Source: CAZEER01 sp964511215 (GTDB taxonomy: Bacteria > Fidelibacterota > Marinisomatia > Marinisomatales > UBA1611). Taken from it: a stretch of 64,000 bases of DNA. This document shows positions 46,010 to 54,679 of the stretch, one piece after another. The notes beneath the pieces are model-generated. The model worked only from the letters and a program-made list of their open reading frames with translations, did no database searches and was not told the DNA's origin. The stretch is taken from positions 1 through 64,000 of the forward strand of contig CAZEER010000004.1 of NCBI GenBank assembly GCA_964511215.1, in the 5' to 3' direction. The position numbers and the translations under genes are program-made. Within the stretch, counting starts at the first letter, position 1. The number at the start of each line of letters is the position of its first letter.

Positions 46010-47320
46010 ATGTCTGATCCAGTGATACATATTCAAAATCTTTATAAGGAATACCGCTTAGGTACCATAGGCTATGGAACTCTTAGGGAAGATTTAGAGA
46101 GCTTTTGGGCAAAATTGCGGGGTAAAAAAGACCCCAATTCAATTATAAATAAATCAGAAAATAATCTAATTAATTCCCAAGATCATATACTTGCACTGAA
46201 TAATATTAATCTTAAGGTTAATAAAGGAGAGCGTTTAGGTATAATAGGGAAAAATGGTGCTGGGAAAACAACTCTATTAAAAATTTTATCAAGAATTGCT
46301 TCCCCCACAAGTGGAAAAGTAAAAATTAAAGGACGTGTAGCGAGTTTAATTGCTGTTGGTACCGGATTTCATCCTGAACTTACAGGTAGAGAAAATATTT
46401 ATCTTAATGGTACAATTCTTGGATTAAAAAAAAGAGAGATTAAAAAACGTTTTGATGAAATAATTGAGTTTTCAGGTGTTGAAAAATTTATTGATACACC
46501 TGTAAAGCGTTATTCTTCAGGCATGCATATACGCCTTGGGTTTGCGGTTGCAGCCCATTTAGAACCAGATTTATTAATAATTGATGAAATTCTTGCAGTT
46601 GGAGATGCAGATTTTCAAAAAAAAGCTATAGGGAAAATAAAGGATATAAATAGAAAAGATGGAAGGACAGTGCTATTTGTTAGCCATAATATGAAGGCAA
46701 TCGCCAATTTATGTAACAAAGTAATATTTTTAGAAAAAGGTAAGATTAAAGATATTGGAACACCTAAACAAATAATACAGTCGTATTTAAATAATAATAG
46801 AAATAAAACAAAATATTTTAATGAAATAGATATATCAAATGTGCCCCAAAAAGGCAATGGTTCTGTAACCATTCAAAAAATAATGTTGATTGGAGATGAT
46901 CAGGCAAAAAGTAATTTTGACATAAATGAAAATATAAAAATTCAGATTGATTACTATAATAAAATAGAGGGGAATAAACTATGTGTATATATTCAAGTTC
47001 TTAATAAAAATGAAGAAATTGTATATGCATCTGGAAATTTAAGATCTATCACTACTGGGAATGATAAATGGTTTGATAAGCCCCATCCAAAAGGAATGTA
47101 TCAAACATTTTGTCTTATTCCAGGAAATTTTTTAAATAGTGGAGAGTATAATATATCTGTATTTATTCAATCTAATATAATAGAACATGCAGCGTTATCT
47201 GGTCCAATAATAAAATTAATAATAACAGATGAATTAGGTTCTATAAGCGAATTAAACCAAGAATGGCCCGGATATATTAGAAAAAAAATAATTTGGAAAA
47301 CTAATCGTTTATCTAATTAA
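46010..47320 (+). CDS. wzt: ABC transporter ATPase with C-terminal polysaccharide-binding domain (Wzt-like)
   Basis: This 436-residue ATPase powers export through Wzm. The Walker A is GIIGKNGAGKTTLLKIL (near residue 80), the ABC signature KRYSSGMHIRLGFAVAAHLE, Walker B PDLLIIDEILAVGD and the switch His FVSHN. The C-terminal part (about 275-436) resembles the Wzt carbohydrate-binding beta-sandwich that recognises the modified end of the glycan. ATG at 46010 starts directly after the wzm stop. Both the Wzc and the Wzm/Wzt route occur in the same locus. Confidence 0.95.
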   Translation: MSDPVIHIQNLYKEYRLGTIGYGTLREDLESFWAKLRGKKDPNSIINKSENNLINSQDHILALNNINLKVNKGERLGIIGKNGAGKTTLLKILSRIASPTSGKVKIKGRVASLIAVGTGFHPELTGRENIYLNGTILGLKKREIKKRFDEIIEFSGVEKFIDTPVKRYSSGMHIRLGFAVAAHLEPDLLIIDEILAVGDADFQKKAIGKIKDINRKDGRTVLFVSHNMKAIANLCNKVIFLEKGKIKDIGTPKQIIQSYLNNNRNKTKYFNEIDISNVPQKGNGSVTIQKIMLIGDDQAKSNFDINENIKIQIDYYNKIEGNKLCVYIQVLNKNEEIVYASGNLRSITTGNDKWFDKPHPKGMYQTFCLIPGNFLNSGEYNISVFIQSNIIEHAALSGPIIKLIITDELGSISELNQEWPGYIRKKIIWKTNRLSN

Positions 47321-47324
47321 ATGT

Positions 47325-47733
47325 ATGGAAAATAATAAAGTATTAATTATGGGGATACCTGGTATGGTTGCTTCTCATATAATTGAGTATTTATTTAAAA
47401 AAACTGATTGGAATATTCATGGTATATCCTATTGGCATAATCTAAAGGATTATATTGAACATTTAATTCCTAAAATAAATTCAAAGAATAGAGCCTTATT
47501 TTATTATGGTAATTTTTATGATTATTTCTCTCTTGATAATATTATAAAAGAAGTAATGCCATATTATATTTTTCACCTTGCTGGTCGAAGTTTTCCTAAA
47601 AATAGTTACGCGAATTCCTAATACCACTAAATTTCGAATGCTTTCAAGGATGGGAATATCAAATAAACTTAGAAAAAAAATGGTTGATTTATTAACCTAT
47701 TGCCTTAATAATATTAACAGAGGTTATTATTAA
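47325..47733 (+). pseudogene. Decayed GDP-mannose 4,6-dehydratase-like epimerase
   Basis: From ATG 47325 the frame encodes an SDR N-terminus (KVLIMGIPGMVASHIIEYLF; YIFHLAGRSFPKNS) and stops at 47621 after 98 residues instead of about 320. The following 110 bp still encode typical C-terminal pieces of this family: IPNTTKFRML, then GWEYQINLEK in a second frame, then MVDLLTYCLNN back in the first, ending TAA at 47731-47733. Some 190 residues between the two ends are missing. It therefore looks like an internal deletion plus compensating indels (one at an A8 run). A mis-assembly is possible. Confidence 0.8.
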
Positions 47734-47739
47734 CTAGTA

Positions 47740-47764
47740 AGATAGTTTTTGCGCAAAACTGTCT
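47740..47764 (+). other. Perfectly positioned hairpin after the epimerase pseudogene
   Basis: AGATAGTTTT and AAAACTGTCT form a 10-bp stem with one T-G pair around the loop TGCGC. It lies 6 bp after the pseudogene stop and 37 bp before the E1-alpha-like gene. No long T-run follows, so it is not a clear terminator; it may be a processing site or a weak terminator. Confidence 0.4.
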
Positions 47765-47800
47765 ACATTATATTACATCAAATAAAAAAAATAAGGAATT

Positions 47801-48433
47801 ATGTTGAAAATACCAGATTATCTAAAAAAAGTAAAAGAAGTAACTCATAGTATGAAAGATTTGATAGATTTTGAAGAAGATGTAAAGGGATATTACGAAG
47901 CTGCAGAAATTACTGCCCCAATTCATTTGTCTAAAGGTAATGAGAAAGAGTTATTAGAAATTTTTCAATATGTTCATCCAGAAGATTGGGTTTTTTCATC
48001 TTGGCGAAATCATTATCATGCACTTTTACATGGTGTTGAGCCTGAAGAGTTAATGAAAGAAATTATTGATGGACGAAGTATGAGTACTAATTGTCCTTTT
48101 CCAAAATTTTACTCATCCTCAATTGTTGGGGGTATTATTCCTATTGCTGCTGGAGTAGCAAATGGGTTGAAAATGAAAAAGTCTAGAAATAGAGTATGGT
48201 GCTTTATTGGTGATATGACTTTTGAGACTGGAATTTTTTATGAGACACATAAATATGCAACCAATTTTAATTTACCATTACAATTTGTAGTTGAAGATAA
48301 TAATATGAGCACCAATTCACCAACAGATGAAACTTGGAATTATAAAAAAAGAGATGTACCAGATGATGTAATCTATTATAAATATAAGCGTGAATATCCA
48401 CATCATGGCACAGGGAATTGGGTTCTCTTTTAG
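47801..48433 (+). CDS. Mini thiamine-diphosphate dehydrogenase E1 alpha-like protein
   Basis: The 210-residue product resembles the alpha subunit of 2-oxo acid dehydrogenases in its ThDP fold: SSIVGGIIPIAAGVANG, then FIGDMTFETGIFYETHKYAT with the GD...N thiamine motif ending NLPLQFVVEDNN. The usual GDG is GDM. It lacks the E1 lipoyl/phosphorylation regions and is far shorter than E1 alpha (about 330-400), but this short form ending in a YPHHGTGNWV-type tail is what I recall in other LPS loci. No E2 or E3 gene is present. The beta partner follows 9 bp later, so a carboligase or aldehyde-transfer role in sugar synthesis is more likely than a dehydrogenase. Confidence 0.8.
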   Translation: MLKIPDYLKKVKEVTHSMKDLIDFEEDVKGYYEAAEITAPIHLSKGNEKELLEIFQYVHPEDWVFSSWRNHYHALLHGVEPEELMKEIIDGRSMSTNCPFPKFYSSSIVGGIIPIAAGVANGLKMKKSRNRVWCFIGDMTFETGIFYETHKYATNFNLPLQFVVEDNNMSTNSPTDETWNYKKRDVPDDVIYYKYKREYPHHGTGNWVLF

Positions 48434-48442
48434 GTATTTAAT

Positions 48443-48979
48443 ATGAAATATAAAAATGAAATAGTTAAATCAATGGAATGGTTGGGAGAAAAAGAGGATA
48501 CAGTTTTTATTGGGCAATCAGTAAAGTATAGTGGTAATGCTATTTTCAATACTTTAAATACAATTCCAGATAATAAAAAAATTGAAGTACCTGTTGTTGA
48601 AGATTTACAAATGGGTCTTTCAACAGGAATGGCTTTAGAAGGATTTGTACCTATAACATGTTACCCTAGATTTGATTTTCTTCTATTAGCTTGTAACCAA
48701 CTTGTAAATCATCTTGATAAAATTGATTATATGTCAAAAGGGAACATGACCTCAAGAGTTATAATTCGAACATCTATTGGAGCAAAAAGACCACTTGATG
48801 GAGGTATTCAACATACCCAAAATTATACTAAGGTATTCCAAGCATTATTAACTGATGTAAATGTAGTACTTCTTAATGAACCAGAAGAGATATTTCCTGC
48901 TTTTCAATTAGCGTATGAAAGAGAAGATTCAAAATCAACACTCATCGTTGAATGGGGAGATTATTATAATGAAAAATAA
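48443..48979 (+). CDS. Mini thiamine-diphosphate dehydrogenase E1 beta-like protein
   Basis: This 178-residue partner of the preceding gene covers only the pyrimidine-binding half of E1 beta. EVPVVEDLQMGLSTGMALEG contains the Glu that would activate the thiamine N1', and YPRFDFLLLACNQLVNHLDK matches the dimer face. The C-terminal transketolase-like domain of E1 beta is absent. It ends with LIVEWGDYYNEK, a complete-looking end. The PanB-like gene starts 12 bp downstream. The two halves should form one active site; the substrate is unknown. Confidence 0.8.
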   Translation: MKYKNEIVKSMEWLGEKEDTVFIGQSVKYSGNAIFNTLNTIPDNKKIEVPVVEDLQMGLSTGMALEGFVPITCYPRFDFLLLACNQLVNHLDKIDYMSKGNMTSRVIIRTSIGAKRPLDGGIQHTQNYTKVFQALLTDVNVVLLNEPEEIFPAFQLAYEREDSKSTLIVEWGDYYNEK

Positions 48980-48991
48980 GGTAGGCTCGTA

Positions 48992-49915
48992 ATGTCAGCA
49001 GATAACAAAACAAAAAAAACTATCATTACTTTAAGGCGCCAAAAGAATGAAAGGATAAATACTGTACTTATTACTGCGTATGATTATCCTCAGGCTTTGT
49101 TGGCAGACCAAGCTGGTGTTGATATTATTTTAGTTGGAGACTCTATGGGTATGACCACGCTAGGATATAAAACTACAATACCAGTTACAATGGATGCAAT
49201 GATTCTACATTCAGAAGCAGTTGCACGTGGGGCAAAAAATGCTTTTTTAATAGGAGATATGCCATTTATGTCTTACCAACCATCTAATCAGATTGCTATT
49301 GAAAATGCTGGCAGATTTATCGAATCTGGTATGGATTGTGTAAAAGTTGAAGGCGCTATGATTAATAGAATTGAAGCTATTTGTAATTCTGGTATTATGG
49401 TTATGAGTCATTTAGGGTTAACACCACATACTAGGGCAAAACTTGGGGGATATAGAGTACAAGGTAAGACAGCAAAAACAACTGAAATTATTCTTGAACA
49501 AGCACTAGCTCTACAAGATGCAGGTTGTTCATTTTTGTTACTTGAAGCAATGCCTGTTGAATCTGCAGATTACATAACAAAAAAACTGGATATCCCTGTT
49601 TATGGTATTGGTGCAGGTGATAAAGTTGATGGACAATTAGTAATAATGCATGATCTGATAGGAATGTTTTGGGAATTTAAATCGAAGTTTGTAAAAAGAT
49701 ATTGCGAAGCTGGTGAAATAATAGAAAAAGCATTAGAAGAGTATTCGAATGACGTAAGGGAAGGCAAGTTTCCAACAAAAGAGAATTTTTATGCAATTAA
49801 AGAAGAAGAACTAGAAAAACTTTTAGGCGATTCAAGTTGGAAATATGAAAAATTAAGAGTAGAGAATCTTGCAAAACCTGGACATAGTGTCACTCCAAAA
49901 ACAGGGAAAAATTAA
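48992..49915 (+). CDS. PanB-like ketopantoate hydroxymethyltransferase in a polysaccharide locus
   Basis: The 307-residue protein belongs to the PanB family, which transfers a hydroxymethyl group from methylene-tetrahydrofolate to an alpha-keto acid. The metal and substrate residues are present: VGDSMGMTTLGYKTTIPVT, IGDMPF, CVKVEGA, HLGLTPH, FLLLEAMP and YGIGAG. It is longer than housekeeping PanB (about 265) by a charged C-terminal extension from about 260 (KFPTKENFYAIKEEELEKLL). Its place between ThDP enzymes of a glycan cluster suggests a specialised substrate rather than pantothenate synthesis, but it could be the only panB of the genome. Confidence 0.88.
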   Translation: MSADNKTKKTIITLRRQKNERINTVLITAYDYPQALLADQAGVDIILVGDSMGMTTLGYKTTIPVTMDAMILHSEAVARGAKNAFLIGDMPFMSYQPSNQIAIENAGRFIESGMDCVKVEGAMINRIEAICNSGIMVMSHLGLTPHTRAKLGGYRVQGKTAKTTEIILEQALALQDAGCSFLLLEAMPVESADYITKKLDIPVYGIGAGDKVDGQLVIMHDLIGMFWEFKSKFVKRYCEAGEIIEKALEEYSNDVREGKFPTKENFYAIKEEELEKLLGDSSWKYEKLRVENLAKPGHSVTPKTGKN

Positions 49916-49968
49916 TTTTTTATATTTCTCTATATCTGATATTTAAATCATACATTATTCTGGATTAA

Positions 49969-51630
49969 TTGAGCAAAATAAGATTAGCAGATTTTATAAC
50001 TGAATATCTATGTAACATAGGTGTTAAAAGTGTTTTTATGCTTTCAGGAACTGGTTCTATACATTTAGATGATGCTTTTGCCCATCAAAAAGGGATGAAA
50101 TATACCTGTGCAAGGCATGAAGCAGCTGCAGTAATGATGGCAATGGCATCTGCAAAATTAACAGGGAATATCGGTGTTGTAATAGCAACAACAGGTCCTG
50201 GAGGTACTAATGCAATTGGGGGTGTAACTGAAGCTTGGGTAGATTCTGTTCCTGTACTTATTATATCTGGACAAGTATACACAAAGCAAATATCTAAAGG
50301 CATTAGGTCTTTTGGTGTGCAAGGATTTAATATTATAGAAAATGTCAGACACATAACTAAATACGCTACACAAGTTACTAACTCATTAGAAATACGATAC
50401 CATTTAGAAAAAGCAGTATACAAAGCTCAATCATCGAGACCTGGACCAGTTTGGCTTGATATACCATTCAATATTCAATCCGAGATAATTGAAACAAAAG
50501 ATTTATTATCATTTTCTTTTTCTAAATCTTTAATAAGCAATAGACACAGTAAACGAATAGTTGAAGTGATTCAAGTTATTAAGAATTCAAAGAAACCCGT
50601 AATTGTTTTTGGACAGGGTATTAGAAATGCAAATGCTATTCCAGAATTCAATAAATTATTGGATAAATTAAAAACTCCATCAATTGCTGCTAGAATGGCT
50701 ATAGATATTTTGGAGTATTCAAATCCTTATTATTTTGGTTTTGGTGGAATGAGAGGTCAAATTGTGCCTGCGAAGATACTAAAAGAATGTGATTTGATTC
50801 TTGCGTTAGGAACAAGTTTTACTCACGCATTTGCTGGGCAGAATTATGATGAGTACAATAATGGTGCAAAATTAATAATGGTTAATCTAGATCATAACGA
50901 GATGAGTAAAAACAATCTTAAGGTTGATATTCCGGTAAAAATGGATTTAAAAGTTTTTATAATAGAAGTATTAAAACATCTTGAAGATTATTCAATAAAT
51001 AATACAAAAAATATTTGGTTAAATAAATGTAATGAAATGAAAGATAATATTAAATATCCATCTACCAAAGGTAATCCAATTAATTCATATTTTTTCATTG
51101 AGTGTTTAAATAAATATTCTAAATCAAATAATATTTTTGTCAATGATGCTGGAAGTGCTAATTACATTTGTTCACAAGGATTAGAATTTAAAAAAGGTCA
51201 GAGAGAGTTAACATCAGGGGCATTCTATAGTATGGGTGTAGCAGTACCCTTGGCTATTGGCGCAAGTATATCAAAGCCTGATGCACAGGTTATTGCTATT
51301 ACTGGTGATGGGTCTGTTGAATTAAATATTCAAGAATTACGAACAATTTCAATAAATAATCTCAATATTAAATTATTTATCATTAATAATGGAGGATATG
51401 CATCTATTAGAAAATCACAAGATGACATGGTTGGCGGAAGATATACAGATGATGTGGAAATATTAAACTTTTCAAAGGTTGCCAAAGCTTTTGAACTACC
51501 ATTTTTTATTATTGATGACTATAAAAATTTTGATACTCTTTTACCAGATCTCTTATCCAATAATGAACCCGCATTAATTGAAGTAGTATGTGATCCAGCC
51601 CAAGAAATATTGGAAGTTTTTAAGGAATAA
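49969..51630 (+). CDS. Acetolactate-synthase-like thiamine diphosphate enzyme
   Basis: This 553-residue protein has the three-domain order of acetohydroxyacid synthase: N-terminal pyrimidine domain with the catalytic Glu in YTCARHEAAAVMMAM and ATTGPGGTNAIGG, central domain (SKKPVIVFGQGIRNAN), and C-terminal PP domain with the GDG...N motif ITGDGSVELNIQELRT to FIINNGGYASI. It lacks a paired small subunit. YerE in Yersinia is a precedent for such an enzyme adding a two-carbon unit to a sugar. The start is TTG at 49969; no ATG exists upstream. The next gene starts 1 bp after its stop. Confidence 0.88.
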   Translation: MSKIRLADFITEYLCNIGVKSVFMLSGTGSIHLDDAFAHQKGMKYTCARHEAAAVMMAMASAKLTGNIGVVIATTGPGGTNAIGGVTEAWVDSVPVLIISGQVYTKQISKGIRSFGVQGFNIIENVRHITKYATQVTNSLEIRYHLEKAVYKAQSSRPGPVWLDIPFNIQSEIIETKDLLSFSFSKSLISNRHSKRIVEVIQVIKNSKKPVIVFGQGIRNANAIPEFNKLLDKLKTPSIAARMAIDILEYSNPYYFGFGGMRGQIVPAKILKECDLILALGTSFTHAFAGQNYDEYNNGAKLIMVNLDHNEMSKNNLKVDIPVKMDLKVFIIEVLKHLEDYSINNTKNIWLNKCNEMKDNIKYPSTKGNPINSYFFIECLNKYSKSNNIFVNDAGSANYICSQGLEFKKGQRELTSGAFYSMGVAVPLAIGASISKPDAQVIAITGDGSVELNIQELRTISINNLNIKLFIINNGGYASIRKSQDDMVGGRYTDDVEILNFSKVAKAFELPFFIIDDYKNFDTLLPDLLSNNEPALIEVVCDPAQEILEVFKE

Positions 51631-51631
51631 G

Positions 51632-52468
51632 ATGATTTCAAATAATAATTATGAGCAACTAAAAAATAAAGCTGCGGTAATTCGAATTAGAGCACTGGAA
51701 GATGCTTTAAGGGCTGGTAAAGGACACCTCGGAGGTTCATTTTCTTGTGTTGAATTATTGGTTTCTTTGTATTATGGTGGATTTATTAGAATAGATCCAA
51801 AAATGCCTAAAGATCCTAATCGAGACTATTTTATTATGGGCAAGGGACATGCATGTTTGGCATTATATCCTATATTATCAGATCTTCAATTTTTTTCAAA
51901 GAAAATTTACTTAGAGTACGGTAAAAATGGTTCGCGTCTTGGAGGTCAGTTAGATACAAGTATCCCAGGTGTAGAATACAATACAGGTTCATTGGGGCAT
52001 GCATTAGGTATTTGTGCTGGTATAGCAAAAGCAGCACAGATGGATAATCGTGAGATTCGTTCTATAGCCATGATTGGAGATGCTGAATGTGATGAAGGAA
52101 GTATTTGGGAAGCAATAATGTTTGCAGCAGAAAATAAATTAAAAAATTTGATTTGTATAGTAGATCGTAATCGATTATCAGTTACAAAAAAGATTGATTC
52201 TGAGGTGTTGTTTGGTGATTTTAAGAAAAAAATGAATCTTTTTGAATGGAATTGTCATGTAATAGATGGACATAATTATAATGAAATATTTGAAGCACTT
52301 GATAAGACAACTTTTTCAAAAAAACCGACAATTATATTAGCTAATACTATTAAGGGTAAAGGTGTGAGTTTTATGGAAAATGATATTAAATGGCATCATT
52401 CCATTCCCTCAGAAAATGAAATTAATATTGCACGGGAAGAACTTGGAATAACAAATGTTAATATATGA
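51632..52468 (+). CDS. Transketolase N-terminal subunit
   Basis: The ATG at 51632 follows AAGGAATAA, a good ribosome site overlapping the preceding stop. It gives 278 residues, and an upstream ATG at 51590 lies inside the previous gene. The ThDP-binding half is complete: GKGHLGGSFSCVELLV, FIMGKGHACLALYPILS, GSLGHALGICAGIAKAAQM, then GDAECDEGSIWEAIMFAAE to IVDRNRLSVTKK (GD...N motif). With the next gene it forms a split transketolase, as found in many archaeal, Gram-positive and polysaccharide-locus systems. It would shift two-carbon ketol units in sugar-phosphate or sugar-nucleotide assembly. Confidence 0.93.
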   Translation: MISNNNYEQLKNKAAVIRIRALEDALRAGKGHLGGSFSCVELLVSLYYGGFIRIDPKMPKDPNRDYFIMGKGHACLALYPILSDLQFFSKKIYLEYGKNGSRLGGQLDTSIPGVEYNTGSLGHALGICAGIAKAAQMDNREIRSIAMIGDAECDEGSIWEAIMFAAENKLKNLICIVDRNRLSVTKKIDSEVLFGDFKKKMNLFEWNCHVIDGHNYNEIFEALDKTTFSKKPTIILANTIKGKGVSFMENDIKWHHSIPSENEINIAREELGITNVNI

Positions 52469-53397
52469 AACTTGATCAAGTTGATATAAGAGATGCATTT
52501 TTTGACCAATTATATTTAAGAGGTTCAGAAAATAAAAACATAGTTATTCTAAGTGCCGATATGGATGCATTTAGTTTAAGAAAATTTTCTAGGGAATTTC
52601 CAGATCAATATATTAATGTAGGTGTAGCAGAACAAAATATGATCAATATTGCTGCAGGTCTTGCCCTATCTGGTAAGTCAGTTTTTTGTTACAGTATAGC
52701 ATCTTTTGCAACTCTAAGATGTTATGAGCAAATAAAAGTTAATTTATGTAGTCTAAATCTTCCTGTGTCAATAATTGGTGCGGGAGCAGGGTTTTCCTTT
52801 GGTTATGATGGGCCAACCCATCATGGTCACCAAGATTTGTCATCTATGCGTTTATTACCGGAAATTACAATATTGGAACTAAGTTCAAATGATTTAGCAA
52901 AAAAATCTATTGATTATTTAATTATGAATAAAGGGCCTTTGTATTTAAGGCTAGATAAAGGACCATTCCCAGATTGGAGCGATTATAAAATAGATTTTAA
53001 TAAAGGATATAGAATTATAAATCCTCTTGAGGAAATAAACCTAATCTCTAATGGTTTTATGGCTAAAGAGTCCATAGAAGTAGCAAAAAAACTAAAGTTA
53101 AAAGGTATAAACTGTGGGGTCATTGATTTATTTAGAGTTAAACCATTACCTGACAAATTGTATGAAGAAATCATTTGTAGATCAAAAAAAATTATTACGA
53201 TTGAAGAAAGTTGCAAAACTGGTGGTTTAGGTACTGCTTTATCAGAAGTAATTGCTCAGAATAAAAACAATTGTGATTTACAAGTTATTGCTGCTCCAGA
53301 TAAACAATTCATTGAATACGGAGAGAGAGAATGGTTTCATTCAAAATATAATTTAAATGATAAAGGAATCGTTAGTTTAATAATCAATAATTTATGA
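52465..53397 (+). CDS. Transketolase C-terminal subunit
   Basis: This 310-residue partner of the preceding gene overlaps it by 4 bp (ATGA). It carries the pyrimidine-binding domain with INVGVAEQNMINIAAGLAL, where the Glu activates ThDP, GYDGPTHHGHQDLSSMR and the C-terminal regulatory domain (LISNGFMAKESIEVAKKL; TIEESCKTGGLGTALSEV). Together the two should make an active heterotetrameric transketolase or DXS-like enzyme. The DXS-type Arg/His details cannot be decided by eye, but neither half looks like DXS. Confidence 0.92.
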   Translation: MKLDQVDIRDAFFDQLYLRGSENKNIVILSADMDAFSLRKFSREFPDQYINVGVAEQNMINIAAGLALSGKSVFCYSIASFATLRCYEQIKVNLCSLNLPVSIIGAGAGFSFGYDGPTHHGHQDLSSMRLLPEITILELSSNDLAKKSIDYLIMNKGPLYLRLDKGPFPDWSDYKIDFNKGYRIINPLEEINLISNGFMAKESIEVAKKLKLKGINCGVIDLFRVKPLPDKLYEEIICRSKKIITIEESCKTGGLGTALSEVIAQNKNNCDLQVIAAPDKQFIEYGEREWFHSKYNLNDKGIVSLIINNL

Positions 53398-53456
53398 AGG
53401 TTTTCAGGATTTATTTTTTCACTTTACATCTTAACTTGTAATTACATAAAGCTATC

Positions 53457-54572
53457 TTGAAATATAGAAAAATATTTAATACGTCTGATAAAATATCATT
53501 AATTGGTCTTGGCACAGGATTTGGTGGTAATAAAGCTCGAATTTCAAAGTATAATGATAGTCACATAAAAACTGTACAAACAAGCATAGATCATGGAATA
53601 ACCTTTATAGATACAGCTGAAGAATATGGTATGGGACAAGCGGAGGTGGTTATAGGAAAAGCTATTAATAAAGCAAGAGATAAAGTATTTGTTTCAACAA
53701 AAGTATCAGCAGAAAATTTAAATTTTAAAAGTGTTATTAAATCTGCAGAAGATAGTCTAAAAAGGTTAAATACTGATTATATTGATTTATATCAAAATCA
53801 TTGGTTGAATCCACTAATACCACTAGAAGAGACTCTAATTGCAATGGATAGACTAATTCAAGATGGTAAAATAAGATATGTTGGATTATGCAACGTATCT
53901 TTAGATGAATTAATAAAAGTAAAAAATAATCTTCCTAATAGCTCTTTAAGGTTTGTACAAATGGAGTATAATCTAGTTGATAGAGAAATAGAACAAGATA
54001 TTTTACCCTTTTGTAATAAAGAAAATATCATATTGATTGCTTATAGTCCTTTGTTACAAGGTAAAATATGTAATAAAGATAAGTATAAAATATTACAAGG
54101 AATAGCAACTAAACATCAAAAGTCTGTTTCTCAGGTCGTATTAAATTGGATTATTAATAATAATTCTATAATTGCTATTACAAATACAAATAATCTTAAT
54201 CATTTAAAAGAAAATTCAGAGTCCACTGATTTTATTTTAACTAAATCAGATTTGGAGATTATTAATATAACTTTTAAACCTAAATATATGGCTATACCAT
54301 TAGAACAAATTCACATCCATGATAATAATAATGATAGCGTAGAAATATGTAGGACAATGCAAGATGCATTGAAAAACAAGGCTAATATGATTCCAAGCCC
54401 TAAAGAATTAGCAGATTACATAAAAGATGGAAAAAAAATAAAGCCAATTAAAGTAAAAAATTGTCAAAAACTTAATAATAAATATGATTTGATTGAAGGT
54501 AGATTACGTTACTGGGCTTGGTCTATAGCTAATGGTGATGAACCAATTGTGGCAATAAATATTGACTATTAA
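53457..54572 (+). CDS. Aldo/keto reductase with C-terminal ParB-like domain (copy 1)
   Basis: Residues about 1-275 are an NAD(P)H-dependent aldo/keto reductase with the tetrad in FIDTAEEYGMGQAE (Asp, Tyr), FVSTKV (Lys) and LYQNHWLNPLIP (His). Residues about 285-371 form a separate domain with KKIKPIKVKNCQKLNNKYDL followed by IEGRLRYWAWSIANGDEPI. This has the PI-x-V ... G-R-x-R-x-x-A pattern of ParB/sulfiredoxin folds. The combination is unusual. TTG at 53457 is the start. A paralogue of the same layout follows 107 bp later. Substrate probably a keto-sugar, inferred from context. Confidence 0.85.
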   Translation: MKYRKIFNTSDKISLIGLGTGFGGNKARISKYNDSHIKTVQTSIDHGITFIDTAEEYGMGQAEVVIGKAINKARDKVFVSTKVSAENLNFKSVIKSAEDSLKRLNTDYIDLYQNHWLNPLIPLEETLIAMDRLIQDGKIRYVGLCNVSLDELIKVKNNLPNSSLRFVQMEYNLVDREIEQDILPFCNKENIILIAYSPLLQGKICNKDKYKILQGIATKHQKSVSQVVLNWIINNNSIIAITNTNNLNHLKENSESTDFILTKSDLEIINITFKPKYMAIPLEQIHIHDNNNDSVEICRTMQDALKNKANMIPSPKELADYIKDGKKIKPIKVKNCQKLNNKYDLIEGRLRYWAWSIANGDEPIVAINIDY

Positions 54573-54679
54573 CTAAGATAGAAAATCAGATATCCATCGC
54601 TCGTTGAGAGAAAAATTAGTATTAAACTGTATTCCTAATAGATTATTTTAAATGAGATACTCATAGAAAATAGCATATT

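Noticed and set aside
47325..47621. Small intact 98-residue dehydratase
   Set aside because: Sequence stops mid-fold and C-terminal family motifs lie just beyond in shifted frames.
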